The position numbers and the translations under genes are program-made. From Physcia stellaris (Eukaryota; Ascomycota; Lecanoromycetes; Caliciales; Physciaceae): a stretch of DNA of 64,000 bases. A model generated the notes under the pieces. It saw only the letters and a program-made list of their open reading frames with translations, was not told the origin of the DNA and made no database searches. The stretch covers positions 648,485 through 712,484 of the forward strand of contig JABSSW010000022.1 in NCBI GenBank assembly GCA_018902385.1. The letters run 5' to 3'. Shown here piece after piece: positions 10,976-22,420 of this stretch (positions are counted from its first letter, which is position 1; the number at the start of each line of letters is the position of its first letter).

Positions 10976-12678
10976 ATAGCATAGCAAAGAAGGAGCCGAA
11001 TGGGAGAAAATTGGAATTCTGATCCATTATGGAGAATAATTACGCCTTGTCAAAGGAATAAGGAGACTGTCTGGTGGTTATAAGCTATTCAAGGTGAGAG
11101 ACGGGATTACTGAGAAGTGAAGAGAGAATGCAATATCTTCCACTGGTCTGAATAATGGATGACGCCACTCGGCACTCAAATACCTGTCTCAGAGAGTGGG
11201 TTCGTGTGCGGGGCGCATCGGGAGAGAACACTCTTCGGTCCCCAACAGTGCATTCTAGTCACCTTCACGTACTGGTCACCGCTGATCATACTAATTTTCA
11301 CGGTCTAGTATGCGATATACCCCTTTTCAGGTTTGTCGTCGTCATGATGATGAAGGATAAGACGTCACATCATTTCGCAGAGCTTATCATACATCTCTTC
11401 GTCGTTTTCAATTTTTGTCTTCAGTTTCCTCTCTTTACAAAATTTTGTGGTAAATGTTGGAATATCATGGTTGCATCATTGTCTGGTTCGTTTTTAACTA
11501 GGAGGTAGGAGCTATTTACATATGTGGCCATGTCATAACTGCAGATCCCTGACAACGTGCCAGCAACGTGTCAAGCATCCTAGCGTATTTCTAACAGTAA
11601 AGCTGTTAATCGTGCTCTGATCCGTATTTCTGACACGCATCAGAGCATGTTTGGTATTTCCATCACGCAATGAGACTTGCAAAAGCTGAAATAAAGAGAG
11701 CGAGAAAAGGAAAGAGACGGCCCAGTAAAGTGATATTTCAAGTGAACGGCTCTCTCTTATTATGACATGGAGTTTAGGGGGAAAAGTAGGAAGTACTATT
11801 GAACTTTGGGCGGGACTGCAAGATCTCACCGCATATTGACCACCCTACTATGACGTAGTACTGAAGCAGTAAGGAGGCGGTCTCGTCTATGCAGGGTCAT
11901 CACGAAAGAGGTAAGAGACCGTCTACTCGTCCGTGGCGATGGCTAGAGCGTACGAGTACTGTGAGCTGTCGAAAAGTATAATGTACCGTCCCGATGCAAC
12001 TCGGCTTTCGCTGAAAGCGTGGCGGCCTGCTTTTTGTTTAGTGATTGGTTGCGTGTTAGTTTGTTACCGTACTTATCATATCATAGTTCCTGTACTACTT
12101 TTTGTAATATTTGGATTCTTATTGTCAGTTAGTCGCGGAAACACCCCCATGCTGTTCACGGGAGAATTTAATACTGATTACCAGCTTTAAAATGACTTGT
12201 ATGATTCACTTTCTGACTACCTTAGTTGGTGTCCCTGTACAATACCCAAATGTTCTGCTCTTCTCTCTTCTATGCCCAAGGAAAGTCTTAGTGACCTCGG
12301 CCACTCAGAGTTATTAGCACTCGTGTCTATGCCTGTCCGTCGACCGATTGATAAAATACAATGAAATATATGGGTGACTACCACTGCATTACTCTAAAAT
12401 CTTGCTTGTCTTGTAGGATACATGCAGGTCGAAGCACTTTTGTGTGCGAGTGCCAACGCGCTAAACCCAATTGGCCGGTCCATACAACTGAATCCTGAAT
12501 GCAGCACCTGCGGAGGCTGTACATTTCAACAAAGGAGAAGGAAACACCTAGGAATAAGTCAGCAGGGGTACAACGCTTTGATAGAGCGGGCAACGGGCCC
12601 TTGATCTCAAATTAAGCCGACTAAGTTGACTGTGAATGATGAATGTTCCGGCGCGATTTACGTGTTCTAGTGTGTCGT
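10976..12678. other. Intergenic region
   Basis: About 1.7 kb without a recognisable gene. Open frames of 60-117 codons occur on both strands but lack family motifs, sensible splice partners or codon bias. The right end contains the presumed 3' UTR of the minus-strand zinc-finger gene. Confidence 0.5.
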
Positions 12679-13860
12679 CTAGCTTGGAGGATGCTTTTGA
12701 TGGATCCTGCTATGACGCTTGAGATGGTCCTTGCGTCGTGTATGATATTGGCATATGCTACACACTAGCATTGGCAATGAAAGTGACTCCAGGTCAGCGT
12801 GAACGGTGCGTTGATGGCGTCGCAGATCTTTGGGTGTCGTGAAATGGCTGAGGCAATTTTTGACGTTGCAACCGTGTCGTCTATGTGTGTTCGCATGATT
12901 TCTGATACGTTTTTCAGTTAAGCGAATACTTTCAGTAAGTCCTTATTCGACTTACAAAAGCTGTGCAGCGGACGCAAAAAGCTGACTGCACACCGCACAT
13001 CTTTGGATGTTAGCTGCTGGAGATATAGGTACGGGAGCTGCTTGGGCCGTGATGGATGAACTAGGCCAAGTTTTATCTGGGGTACATATATCCATGGGAG
13101 ACTTGGCTGATGGGGCTGAGCTGGAGGCCATTGATGAAGGCGTTGGATTTGCCAATGATCGATCATCGATAGTAGGCAGGTGGCTACTCGAAGCGGCGTC
13201 GTCATTACGATCCAGGGATAAGGAATGGTGGAGCAAGCTAGTGACATTTGTCGAATTTCCTAGTTGCGGTTGTGTACCACGCAGCGATAGACCTCCCAGG
13301 TCGCCTAGACACCTTGATTTTACCCTTTCAAGGTTCCAGGCTTGGTCACAGTGGGAGATTCCATGATCGGATGGGTCATGAAGCGGCGGAGGAAAACCGG
13401 GCTGCGATAATCCACAATCCACAAAACCCACATCCAGATATTGAGCATCAAAGAAGGCTGGCTCAACTGTGGCTTCTTGGGGTCCTGCGTTTCCTTCGGA
13501 TCTCGTTGAGACTGAAGAACTATCCACTCCCAAGCTCCAAGCCTCGTCATGATTTGAACAGGTTTGACTAGATGGGTCGTCACCCAGCGAAAAAGAAATG
13601 GGATAAGATCTTTTGCATTCTGCAAAGACTAGATCTAGATCCTGAGTAGAGAAACGATTTAAATCATAGAGAAAAGCTGGTTCATGGGTGGCTTTTTGGA
13701 CTTCAGGGTCCTCCTCAGGTAAGATTGAAAAGCTAGGCAATGCAGGGCCACACGGCAACGACCGTCCCTGGCGCGGGGCAGATCCGGTGTCATGCTTGTT
13801 AGCTTGATATTGAGTCCTTGTCTGAGTCTGTAGAAAGGTATCAGTCCCGATGTGCGCCAT
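12679..13860 (-). CDS. C2H2 zinc-finger protein, probable transcription factor
   Basis: Two minus-strand exons, 13860..12956 and 12901..12679, give 375 residues. The intron is 12955..12902 (GTAAGT donor, CTTAAC branch-like site, ATCAG acceptor, phase 2) and splits the first finger. After splicing there are three complete fingers: C288-x2-C291-x12-H304-x3-H308, C313-x4-C318-x12-H331-x4-H336 and C349-x2-C352-x12-H365-x3-H369. The last reads DHLKRHSRIH, a typical DNA-contact helix. The first 280 residues are Ser/Pro/Asp-rich, low in structure and unrecognised. Without the intron the protein stops inside finger 1, so perfect spacing in all three fingers validates the join. The ATG at 13860 lies inside a tandemly repeated segment, so the true N-terminus is uncertain. 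Targets are unknown; a nuclear location is inferred. Confidence 0.75.
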
Positions 13861-14235
13861 TATCCACCGATTCGGGACAAGAATGAGGAAACAAAGAAAA
13901 TCACCTTTTCCTCAGGGTCATACGGCAACGACGTCCCTGGCGCGGGGCAGATCCGGTGTCACGGTTGTGAGCTTGATATTGAGTCCTTGTCTGAGTCTGT
14001 AGAAAGGTTGGATCAGCACCACCAATAGGGTCCATTATCCAGGGATGGACAGAAATAAGGGGGAAAAGAATCACCTTTTCCACTGGGTCATGCTGCAATA
14101 ACAATCCGTGGCGCGGTGCAGATCCAGTCTCACGGTTGTGAGCTTAATGTTGAGTCCTTGTCTGTAGAAAGACAAATAGTGCCGTGGAATACCTGGGCCT
14201 CATTAGGGAATAAAGCAAATAATCACCTAAGTTCG
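13745..14235. repeat. Three tandem ~170 bp imperfect repeats over the 5' end of the zinc-finger gene
   Basis: The landmark GAGTCCTTGTCTG occurs at 13812, 13981 and 14152 (periods 169 and 171 bp). Each unit also carries a GGCGCGG-GCAGATCC block, TGTAGAAAG and AATCACC. Read on the minus strand, each unit has a CTACAG acceptor-like site, a Gln/Thr-rich coding piece (units 1 and 2 read TQTRTQYQA) and an AAAAG|GTGATT donor-like site, so the repeat unit resembles a duplicated 5' exon. Unit 1 holds the inferred start codon. Unit 3 is the most diverged. Exon length in unit 2 (92 nt) does not keep frame with unit 1, so the extra copies are probably not coding additions. Confidence 0.65.
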
Positions 14236-15523
14236 ACTGCGGGTCCCACCAAGTCGGTTACGATTTTCCTGTAATGTCTAAATGTCGTGGAGTTTCTAAG
14301 AGGCATAGCAATTAGTTTCATATGATGATATCATCCTCCAATAAGGGATCCACGCATTTTACAGTGTGTGATAACAATTCGAGAGAATGATCTAAGCGCA
14401 AAGGGGACAAACCTCCACGCAAGCGCAAAGCCGAATTTTCTGAAGGTGACCACAGAAGCGGTACCTGCGTATTGGCACGGAGGTTTGATGTATCCCCCGG
14501 GGCAATTTAATGATAAGATGGTATATATACTGGGCCCGACGAACTAAGGCCCAGCTTCCCTCGTAAAGTACTACGATGCTTGCGTATGAAAGGAAAGTGG
14601 ACGATTCGAAGACTGTAGTAGGGGAAAAGAGTCTGGGGAAATGCTTTGGAAAAACGCAGCTTATAAGGACTGAATGGCACCAACAACAAGGCTGAAGCTT
14701 GGCGAACAGCCTTAAGCGATTGGTGGCCTCCGACAATCTGCATGATATGCTCCACATGCAGCTTTAGCCTGGTCTTTCCCTCTAAGGCACTGTCAGACGT
14801 ATCTTGCTGCTTTCTCTATTGGCTGTCCCTGAAGGCCTCACAAGTGATCAGCCTTCCAACAAGCGACAATTACCATCAATCTGACATTGTGGATCCTGCT
14901 CATCGTACCAAATTCCGGCTGCTTGTGTTCCGAGACCGAGCGGAAGACTGTTTGGTGGCCCCAGGAGTATGCCTGATCGCGTGGTCGTAGCGTGCAATTG
15001 GACTTCCATTTTCGATCCTCGGCGCCGTACTCAGAATCATTGTTTGAGGCCTCTTCCAGGACAAGTATCTCACCTGTAGGATGACGTTACCAAAGTTGAG
15101 CAAACTGTGAAGGCAGCAATCTGTCGGATTCGAGACTTCGTAAGCCTTTGTGACTATGGGAGACCGCTCCTTTCAAACCTATCGTCATGGACAGATTTCA
15201 CGTCACCCAAGAGACGACAGCTCTCTGAAACGATAGCATCGCAGAAAAGAGGCCCTACGGTTGAGGCCCCTTTCTTGGAGTTTGTGTGCATGGCAGTGAG
15301 GCCCGTCCGTATTAGCTGTTCAGTTTGCATTCGGGGAAAAACATTGGTAATAAGATCATGTATTCGAGGCATATAAACTCGATGGCTCATCCCTCGAAAT
15401 CCTTGGTTATGCTTCCCAGAATCTTGAATCTCCGAAAAGGGATTTCAACTGCCCATAAAATCGGAGGAGCGTTCAGACGAAGAGACCTGTTTACATTCTA
15501 TCTTATCCAACTTGATTGTCGCA
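14236..15523. other. Intergenic region
   Basis: About 1.3 kb with scattered short open frames on both strands, none recognisable. It is likely promoter DNA of the flanking divergent genes. No transposon ends or RNA genes were seen. Confidence 0.5.
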
Positions 15524-15994
15524 ATGTCTAATCAGCCTCCAAAACGAGATGCCTTTACCGCACCCGGTTCTCAAACTCAAGCACGGCTTCAAAGCAGGGT
15601 CGCACTTCAATCCAACTGCTTCGATGACTCCAGAAACACACTAGATTCAAGCTCCAAAGGTACTATCTTCGACCTCAGCTCATTCGTTGATCATTGAAGC
15701 TGAGAAAGTGTAGGATCCCTAGGTAGCACTAGGGTTCAAAGTTCCTCCCAAGCACATTCGATTGAGCGTGTAGGGACGTTGTTAGATGACAGCAGCAAAG
15801 GAGGTTCTCGCTGCGAGCTGAGTCCTATGGCTCGATGGGAGCAGCAGCAGGAACGAGACGGACCGTGGCACGCGATCGGTGGCGTATATGTTGATTCGAG
15901 AAATGGCGACGGGCGGACCAATGGGCAAAGTAGAACAGCGAAGGGTCTTGAATCAGATAGCCGCAGCGTGGCTGCCACGAAAGGGAGCAGGTAG
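15524..15994 (+). CDS. Hypothetical small serine-rich protein (two exons)
   Basis: Inferred 135-residue protein from exons 15524..15659 and 15723..15994. The intron 15660..15722 has donor AAAG|GTACTA, acceptor CCCTAG, phase 1. It keeps one frame open to a TAG and joins SSKG|STRVQSSS. The sequence is hydrophilic, rich in Ser, Arg and Gln, with no signal peptide, membrane segment or known domain; a short motif is echoed across the junction (LDSSSKG and LLDDSSKGG). Nothing identifies its function. The case rests on compatible splice phases and a protein-like composition, so a chance frame remains possible. Confidence 0.35.
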
Positions 15995-16901
15995 ATAGGT
16001 TATTTGGATGATAGCGATGGACGACGATATTGTCGCGGGTCCTACGGGTGAATCGAAACGCCGGAACCTAATCGATCTAGTCTCCAGCAATTTCGATCAT
16101 TGTGCATGCAGTAGCACGGTACTCCCTGATCTATGAACTGTGGAGTGTGTCATGGTACGACCCTAAAATCGGTGATGTAACTGTTTGTGAGGCTTTGCAG
16201 TGAAATGCTCGTGGCTCTCGGTCCGAATGAGAAAAGGAAAGGACCACTCGCCCAAGACATAATCGAGTACCGAGACAAACGGAATCTTTACCGAATTATA
16301 ATTACCTGTATCTGGTATGTTTGGTTTATGTGTGGTGTTTAGGTCTGATGGGTTTTTGGAGTCGGACTACCTTGTCTTCAATGTGTGGTTGCCACTCAAC
16401 TCTGCCCGGCCTTAGTGGACTGGAGAGGGAATAACATTGAAGGAAGGAATTACAAGATGACAGCTAGGTGTAGTATCATGATCTCAGAGGTAGACAAACT
16501 CTACTAACGCCCGTAGGACTTAGCATTTTGCCTCTGCATGAAATAGTGTCAATCGATCGTGTCAGATGGATTATCCAGCTGGCCACCTAGTTGAACATAG
16601 GCAACGTCTTGAATGTCAAGGTAGCTAGAATATCTTTATCGTTTCTCGATGTCGAGCCAACGGACCTTTTTAGCTAGGGAGGTGCTGTAGCGAATCGCTC
16701 GAGATAGCACTCCACACGAGACACAGTGTGACGAGGAGCAATTGACTAAGTGGAGGGTAGGCGGGCTGTCAACCGGCTTCCTGGATAATTTAAAAAGCTA
16801 ATTTTCAGGCCGTCAAGGACATTCCGTACATCAAGACCCGGTTGTTGTCAGAAAGCTCGCTCGCAAGTGTGCGTATGATAACAATTTCCGTTACAAATGA
16901 T
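15995..16901. other. Intergenic region
   Basis: About 0.9 kb with no supported gene. It should include the 3' flanks of the two converging neighbours. No repeat or RNA gene was seen. Confidence 0.5.
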
Positions 16902-17483
16902 CTAGCTTGTTGATGAGTTTGCAGCAGATGTCCTATCAAAGGGTAATAACTCCACAGGCCTCGGGCCTTTCGGCGGCCTTCCAACAGAGACATAAAAGGT
17001 TCCAGCCGATCCGATCTCCTGAAGGCCTCCATATGGTATAGGGTTGTCCTTGACGCAATCTGTTATCACCCTTCGCGCTATGCGTGCGACATCAGCGTAA
17101 CTGAAAATTTCTGTGTCTTCTTTGTTTGCGCAGCTGACGAAGATGACGCATTCGCCTGTTCCCCATCCTTTAGGAAGGACGACGACGTCGAAAAAAGGGC
17201 TCGAACTTTTGCTGAATTTGAAAGGAGTTGTAAAGTGCCGCTCACGGACAAGTACCCCCAGCGCTCTGTTACAGTCCGCAACATTCGTGGTAACAATTCC
17301 AGGATGTGAAGTTTGCGTAAAGCAGAACGGCGCCACCGAAATTTGACTGGCGTTCGAAGGCGGCTGAGCTGTCAAAGAGATTCGGTGATGACGTTCAGAA
17401 GGGAGTGCTTGAGTCAATAGATTCAAGCACAAATCGAGGAAGACGTTGATAGCCACACTGAGCGCAATTCGCGAGAGGATCAT
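16902..17483 (-). CDS. Small secreted cysteine-containing protein
   Basis: Single-exon protein of 193 residues with an N-terminal hydrophobic leader (about residues 1-26, ending ...LNLLTQA). The mature part shows a pattern shared by many small secreted fungal proteins of unknown function: DCNRALGVL, then LPKGWGTGECVIFVSC, then ADVARIARRVITDC, then GGLQEIGSAGTFYVSVG. Five mature cysteines (PFCF, DCN, GEC, SCA, DCV) could form disulfides. The family layout (Cys, P..W..G.C.V, Cys, GG...G.F.V.V) is recognised from memory, without a database match. An extracellular or effector-like role is inference. The ATG at 17483 is chosen because it places the leader at the N-terminus. Confidence 0.7.
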   Translation of the reverse strand: MILSRIALSVAINVFLDLCLNLLTQALPSERHHRISLTAQPPSNASQISVAPFCFTQTSHPGIVTTNVADCNRALGVLVRERHFTTPFKFSKSSSPFFDVVVLPKGWGTGECVIFVSCANKEDTEIFSYADVARIARRVITDCVKDNPIPYGGLQEIGSAGTFYVSVGRPPKGPRPVELLPFDRTSAANSSTS

Positions 17484-18535
17484 CGCGATGCTGCAGCTCT
17501 ATCTATACCTACTCGAACTCGTAACACTTCTTCACTGTAAGTCTTTGAAATGTAACAAGACTCCCGCATCGCTTCCACAATCATGCGGCTATAGACGCCT
17601 ATCTTGCGACATTGGGAAGCGACATCCACTTCGTAGCTGGAGCTAGATTGTATTGAGGTACTTCTCCCACTGGCGCAGAGAATTACCCGCTATCGAGAAG
17701 GACCTACGTTGTACGGCCGATCCTTGATAATACTAGAGAGGTAAAAAATTGATTCAGTGCCACCGCGTTTCCCCAAATTGAACATCGAAAGGAGTATCAC
17801 CATAGCAAATAGACTCGTGAATGATTACACATCATTTGTCATTGAAGAATTTTGAGAAACGTCCAAGCCATGATTGGATTTTTGATGTACATTGCGGCGG
17901 CCGTAGATTTCGAGGATGAAATCTACTTATAAATGGCTCATCGATCCTGAGCATCTGTTCGTAGGCCTAATAAAGTAGAGTGAGCGAGGCTGAACATTAG
18001 ACGAAATCCAAGCATCCATCTGACTTTGGGATTTTTCGGAGGCTTTGATCTTTTTCGAGATCTTGGGGCTCACTCCTTGCCAAATGCTTGAATTAGGCGA
18101 GACTCTTGATCATTGATGACACGACCACCCTACTTTGTTCCCTGCAATATGTACTCCGAAATGGGTACTCAGAGTAGGGACGGCTGAATGGCATGCAAGA
18201 ATACTGGGACGGTGGGGGCATTATCCATCATTTCAGCATTCTTGCATCATTGCTCTATTATGAGCCTGAGACCATAGTAGCTTCAGTCCATGGATACATA
18301 GCGATACTATAAGGATCTTGCGAAAGCAGCCATTGTTGCCGTTCAAGTAGGAGCAGGATCGAAAGCGAAAATGGAAGAGAATTGGAAGGGAAATCGCGGG
18401 CTTGGCAGGCTAGCCGTTCTAAAGTGAAATGTAACACGTGATATCGACCCTCTACGCGTGTTTTAGGCCTGCACTCTTTCCATCTCGGCCTCACGTTGAG
18501 TTTGTGAGAGTGGTCGGTTCTTTCAGCTGTGGACA
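17484..18535. other. Divergent intergenic region before ORC6
   Basis: About 1 kb between the minus-strand secreted-protein gene and plus-strand ORC6, so it should hold both promoters. No convincing gene, RNA or repeat was recognised. Confidence 0.5.
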
Positions 18536-19778
18536 ATGGACAGATCAATAACTCAGGCTTTGACTGGGTTGGTTCCCACCATCTCAGGTCCACTGCCGAA
18601 GGAGCTCGTGGAACTCGCAATTTCGCTACTTGCTCAATCTCGAAACAAGGCTAGTAGCCTCAAAGCGGAGGAGGAGATCGCAAGGTCATACGCCTGTGCG
18701 AACTTGGCTTGTGAAAGGCTTGAAGATCCTTCCCATTGACAAATTGGCAATGTATCTAATTGGCAATAGACTTAAGCTGAGCCTAGGGCTACCAAAGATT
18801 GAGCCGCGACCACCATGTCCGCCTCGGGTCTACCAGAAGCTTTACAAACATCTCGACAGCGTATTGACCGCTGGCACGCGGCGGAGTGGTAGGCCGGCCC
18901 GAGCTCCTATAGCTGGGTCGACGCCTACAAGCTCCCCAGCCAGGCCCAGGGCGCCAGCAAGATCAACACTGCTGAAGCCTACCACTCCCCACAGGAAAGC
19001 AGGATCCCAGGTGACGCTTGCATCTGATGCACCTAAGTGGGTGATGCCTACCATCCGTCATTTATGCAGAGCGCTTGGCGCCCCTGCAGCTCCGCATCAT
19101 GTTTATGCTGGAGTATCTTCAATCCTCACACTACCAGCTCCACGCGTAGATGAGGCGACTACTACTGAAGAGCCAGGAAATCTGAATATTTCGGCCTTGA
19201 TTATCGTTGTGTATCTGCTTGTTGTTACGCGACTGACTGGCAATGAAATGCCAGCTCGGGAGTTCACCCGCCTAAGAGGACTAGCCATTGCTTCGATTAA
19301 AGACTCCAATATAACAGAGGCAGTGGAAGAAGTCGCTGACAGTGATCATGTAATCCTGTCAATCGCTGGTTGGATGAGAGATATTGGTGTCAAGGGTTGG
19401 ACTGAGCTTGATTGGTTCGCGAATGTCGGCGAAGGAACCGGTTTGGGTTTGGCGGAGGCCGTGTCAGATGACGAGGGAAACGACTCCGAGATCGAGAAGG
19501 CTGGTCATCGAGGGACAAATTCTATTGCCGAGCGCGTTGACCTCGATCTTGATGATGAAGATCTAAGCATCCTAAAACCAGGATTAGGTACTATGGTAAG
19601 TTCAAGCCGAATTCCCTCAACTTTCAATGACCCGAGTCGCTAAGCTTGGCAGATGCAGGATCGAGTAGATTACTTGAGCGAGAGCAATATGCGTGAGTAT
19701 CAGGCTTGGAAAAAGGATATCCTACTGCGATGTGACGAGATTGAAAACGCTCGGAAGATGGACTTGTCAGCAGACTAA
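18536..19778 (+). CDS. ORC6: Origin recognition complex subunit 6
   Basis: Orc6 is part of the complex that marks replication origins and helps load MCM. Three exons are inferred: 18536..18717, 18770..19595 and 19653..19778, giving 377 residues. The N-terminus (ITQALTGLVPTISGPLPKEL, then EEEIARSYACANLACERL) is the TFIIB-like domain typical of fungal Orc6; the exon 1-2 join yields ACERLKLSLGLPKIEPRPPC, as expected for the family. That join needs a non-canonical intron, 18718..18769, with donor AG|GCTTGA (GC) and acceptor ATAG. The second intron, 19596..19652, is canonical (GTAAGT...GGCAG). The C-terminal exon gives MQDRVDYLSE and WKKDILLRC, matching the conserved tail. The middle (residues about 90-150) is a basic Ser/Pro linker. 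It converges on RPR2/SNM1 with a 20 bp gap. Confidence 0.9.
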
Positions 19779-19798
19779 AAGTTTGAATGATGCCGTCT

Positions 19799-20407
19799 TT
19801 ATCCTTGTTTCATGAAATCCATAAGATCCAGTCCGAATGCAGGAGTTGACTCGTGACTCTCTTTCGACCGCTCGACCAAAGCCTGCAAGCCTCCCTTCTT
19901 TCGTGATTTTCCTCTTTTAGTACTGGAATTTGGAGCCACAGTCTCAGTAAAGGAATTATGGTCGATCCCTGTCATTATAGGTGTTTTGGACTTAGTAGGC
20001 GTCCTATGATTCTGATGTCCTTCCAGTCTTTGTCTCTCCAATGGGCGAATAGCTATCTTAGATACCCGGAAGCACGATAGACATGTAGTTTCGAGTATCT
20101 TCGTTGCTTGTAATGGCTTCTTCAAAGCGGCATGATTCTTGCGTTTGGAATTCTGTGGAGCCTTTTTCGACCTTCTGCCGCCGTTGATAGTAGTTTTACT
20201 AGTCACTCCTGGAATTGAGAAAGTGCCACAGGCTTGACAAGCGTCCTGTCGGTCATTCCTGGAATCATTCGGACCAAATTCATCTGCAATCGCAGCCCGC
20301 TGTAACATGATATGGGCGGAAACCCCGGGAGCTTTTCCTGCATAGGTTTGCGCTGCCTTTGCAAGAAAATTGAGCTTAGCCATAGTAGCTGCGCTTTCGT
20401 ACTGCAT
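19799..20407 (-). CDS. RNase P/MRP protein subunit, Rpr2/Snm1/Rpp21 family
   Basis: A 202-residue basic protein. Its N-terminal helical part (KLNFLAKAAQTYAG, then AHIMLQRAAIADEFG) is followed by two zinc-ligand pairs, CQACG and CLSC, about 50 residues apart with a Lys/Arg-rich insert. This is the layout of fungal Rpr2/Snm1/Rpp21 proteins, which bind the RNA of RNase P (pre-tRNA 5' processing) or RNase MRP (pre-rRNA cleavage). Family is firmer than the choice between Rpr2 and Snm1. The C-terminus is basic and ends DLMDFMKQG. An internal Met at 20383 (MAKLNF) is an alternative start. The gene is convergent with ORC6 and divergent from DBR1, about 300 bp away. Confidence 0.8.
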   Translation of the reverse strand: MQYESAATMAKLNFLAKAAQTYAGKAPGVSAHIMLQRAAIADEFGPNDSRNDRQDACQACGTFSIPGVTSKTTINGGRRSKKAPQNSKRKNHAALKKPLQATKILETTCLSCFRVSKIAIRPLERQRLEGHQNHRTPTKSKTPIMTGIDHNSFTETVAPNSSTKRGKSRKKGGLQALVERSKESHESTPAFGLDLMDFMKQG

Positions 20408-20711
20408 TTTTTAGATATGTCACTGAAGTCCAAACACTAGACTATGCTGAGGAATCAAACATCAGATGCAGTTGGGAGAGACCCAGAGACTTTGTCAAAT
20501 ACTCAAGGAGTCGAGACTCGAGACGACTCGAGAGGAACCTGGGGAGATTCACTAACGATGCTAGCGGCAGATCTCCTGCAGCCCTAGCCGTGACCCACTT
20601 TTGTTTCCGCTTGGCATTTACTAAAATTGAAGCTCCCAATGGGCTGAATCCAAGCCAGACCAGCTCCATCAGGCGCTCCATTGTACCTTGCCAACAGCTC
20701 CAACCTACAAG

Positions 20712-22420
20712 ATGCGAATAGCAGTCGAAGGCTGCGTGCGTCCCCCCTCACCCCCTCATAATTCCCCGAACCCACACCCCACTAACCCACCACCCCAGGG
20801 CCACGGCACGCTCCACTCAATCTACGCCTCCATCGCCAAAACCTGCGAGCTCAACAACTGGCTCGACGGCATCTCCCTGCTCATCATCGGCGGCGACTTC
20901 CAAGCCGTGCGCAACTCCCACGACCTGCCCACCATGTCCGTGCCCGCCAAATACCGCGCCATCGGCGATTTCCACGAGTACTACTCCGGCCGCCGCCGCG
21001 CGCCCTACCTTACCCTTTTCGTAGGCGGCAACCACGAAGCCTCAGGGTATTTAAGGGAGCTCTACTATGGGGGCTGGGTGGCGCCGAATATCTACTACCT
21101 TGGTGCTGCGTCCGTGGTCAGGTTTGGGGAGCTGCGGATTATGGGTATGAGTGGGATTTGGAATGGGCCGGATTATCGGAAGGCGCTGTTTGAGAGACTG
21201 CCGTATGGGGGGAGGGAGGTGAGGAGTGTGTATCATACTAGAGAGTGGGATGTGAGGAAGTTGTTGCAGGTGAGGGAGCAGGTTGATGTGGGCGTCAGTC
21301 ATGATTGGCCGAGGGGCGTGGAGTGGGATGGGGATTGGAAGGGGTTATTTAAGAGGAAGGATCTGTTCGAGAAGGATGCTAGGGAGGGGAAGTTGGGGAG
21401 TGAAGCTGCCAGGTGCGTGATGGATCGGCTGAGGCCAAGGTGGTGGCTTAGTGCGCATTTGCACTGTAAGTACAGTGCTGTGGTGAAGCATGACCAGGCC
21501 GGGAAAGTGAAGAGCGACGGTGAGCAAATTGGGGCGAACGAGAGCGTGCTCAACGGAAAGGGGAATCGAATGAGATTCCTGTAGAGGGGAAATTGGAGGA
21601 TGACGAAGTAGAGGCACTCGCCGCGCCCGTAAGAAATGTTGATGAGATAGACCTTGATATGGACGAGGAGGAAGAAGTCGATGCAACTCCTCGACCGAGC
21701 AAAGGTCAGAATCATATTCAATCCACAGCTCAATCTTCAGACATCGTTCCCGAAGACCTTCGTGCACAACTACCAGCTTCGTTTGCAAAACCAGAACCAC
21801 CACCCCCATCCAAATCGCTTCCTCAGCCGCCAGATATCAAGAACAAGACTACCCATTTTCTCGCACTTGACAAGTGCATTCCGCATCGCAAATTCCTGCA
21901 GATACTGGACGTTGATTCTGTAAGGCAATCTACATCCAAGAAAGGCCCTCCGCAGTTGTCCTATGATAAGGAGTGGCTAGCTATCACCCGTGTCTTCGCC
22001 GCTGAAGGCGATCCGACCTCAAATTTCCCAAAGGACAGGGGCCAGGCTCATTACGCACCTCTCATAGACGCTGAGAACGAGTGGATAGAGCAGAACCTGG
22101 TTCAGACCGGCCGAATGGTTATCCCGGAGAACTTCGAGCGCACAGCACCGGTCTATGATCCTGCAGTAGGGCTGTATCCTAAGGAACAGTCAAAGGAATA
22201 TACCAATCCTCAGACAATAGCCTTTTGTGACTTGCTTCAGATTGTCAACCACTTCGACGCTTCGGAGGAAGAGAGGGAGGAGAGGAGGCGGCATGCGCCA
22301 CAGGAAGATCGGAATCAAGGCGGCAGGGGTGGAGGGGCTGGGTGGAGAGGAGGTAGAGGCCATGGCGGCCGTGGTGGCGGAGGTGGTAGGGGGAGGGGTA
22401 GAGGACGAGGTTATCGATGA
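20712..22420 (+). CDS. DBR1: Lariat RNA debranching enzyme
   Basis: Dbr1 hydrolyses the 2'-5' branch of excised intron lariats in the nucleus. Exons 20712..20735, 20799..21519 and 21585..22420 give 526 residues. A tiny first exon encodes MRIAVEGC and joins GHGTLHSIY across intron 20736..20798 (GTGCGT...CCCCAG). Intron 2, 21520..21584, is GTGAGC...TGTAG with a CTCAAC branch-like site. All metallophosphoesterase ligands are present: Cys8, His10, Asp41 (GGDFQ), Asn86-His87 (GGNHE), His176 (VSHDWPRG), His228 and His230 (SAHLH). Cys8 in place of the usual Asp is a Dbr1 hallmark. The Dbr1 C-terminal domain follows (TTHFLALDKCIPHRKFLQIL). The last 40 residues are an RGG-type Gly/Arg tail, likely RNA-binding. 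An acidic linker (DEIDLDMDEEEE) separates the two domains. Confidence 0.93.

Noticed and set aside
20203-20433. Alternative minus-strand frame starting MDFSDISKK at the RPR2/SNM1 5' end
   Set aside because: It is in a different phase from the zinc-ligand protein and no splice site joins them usefully.
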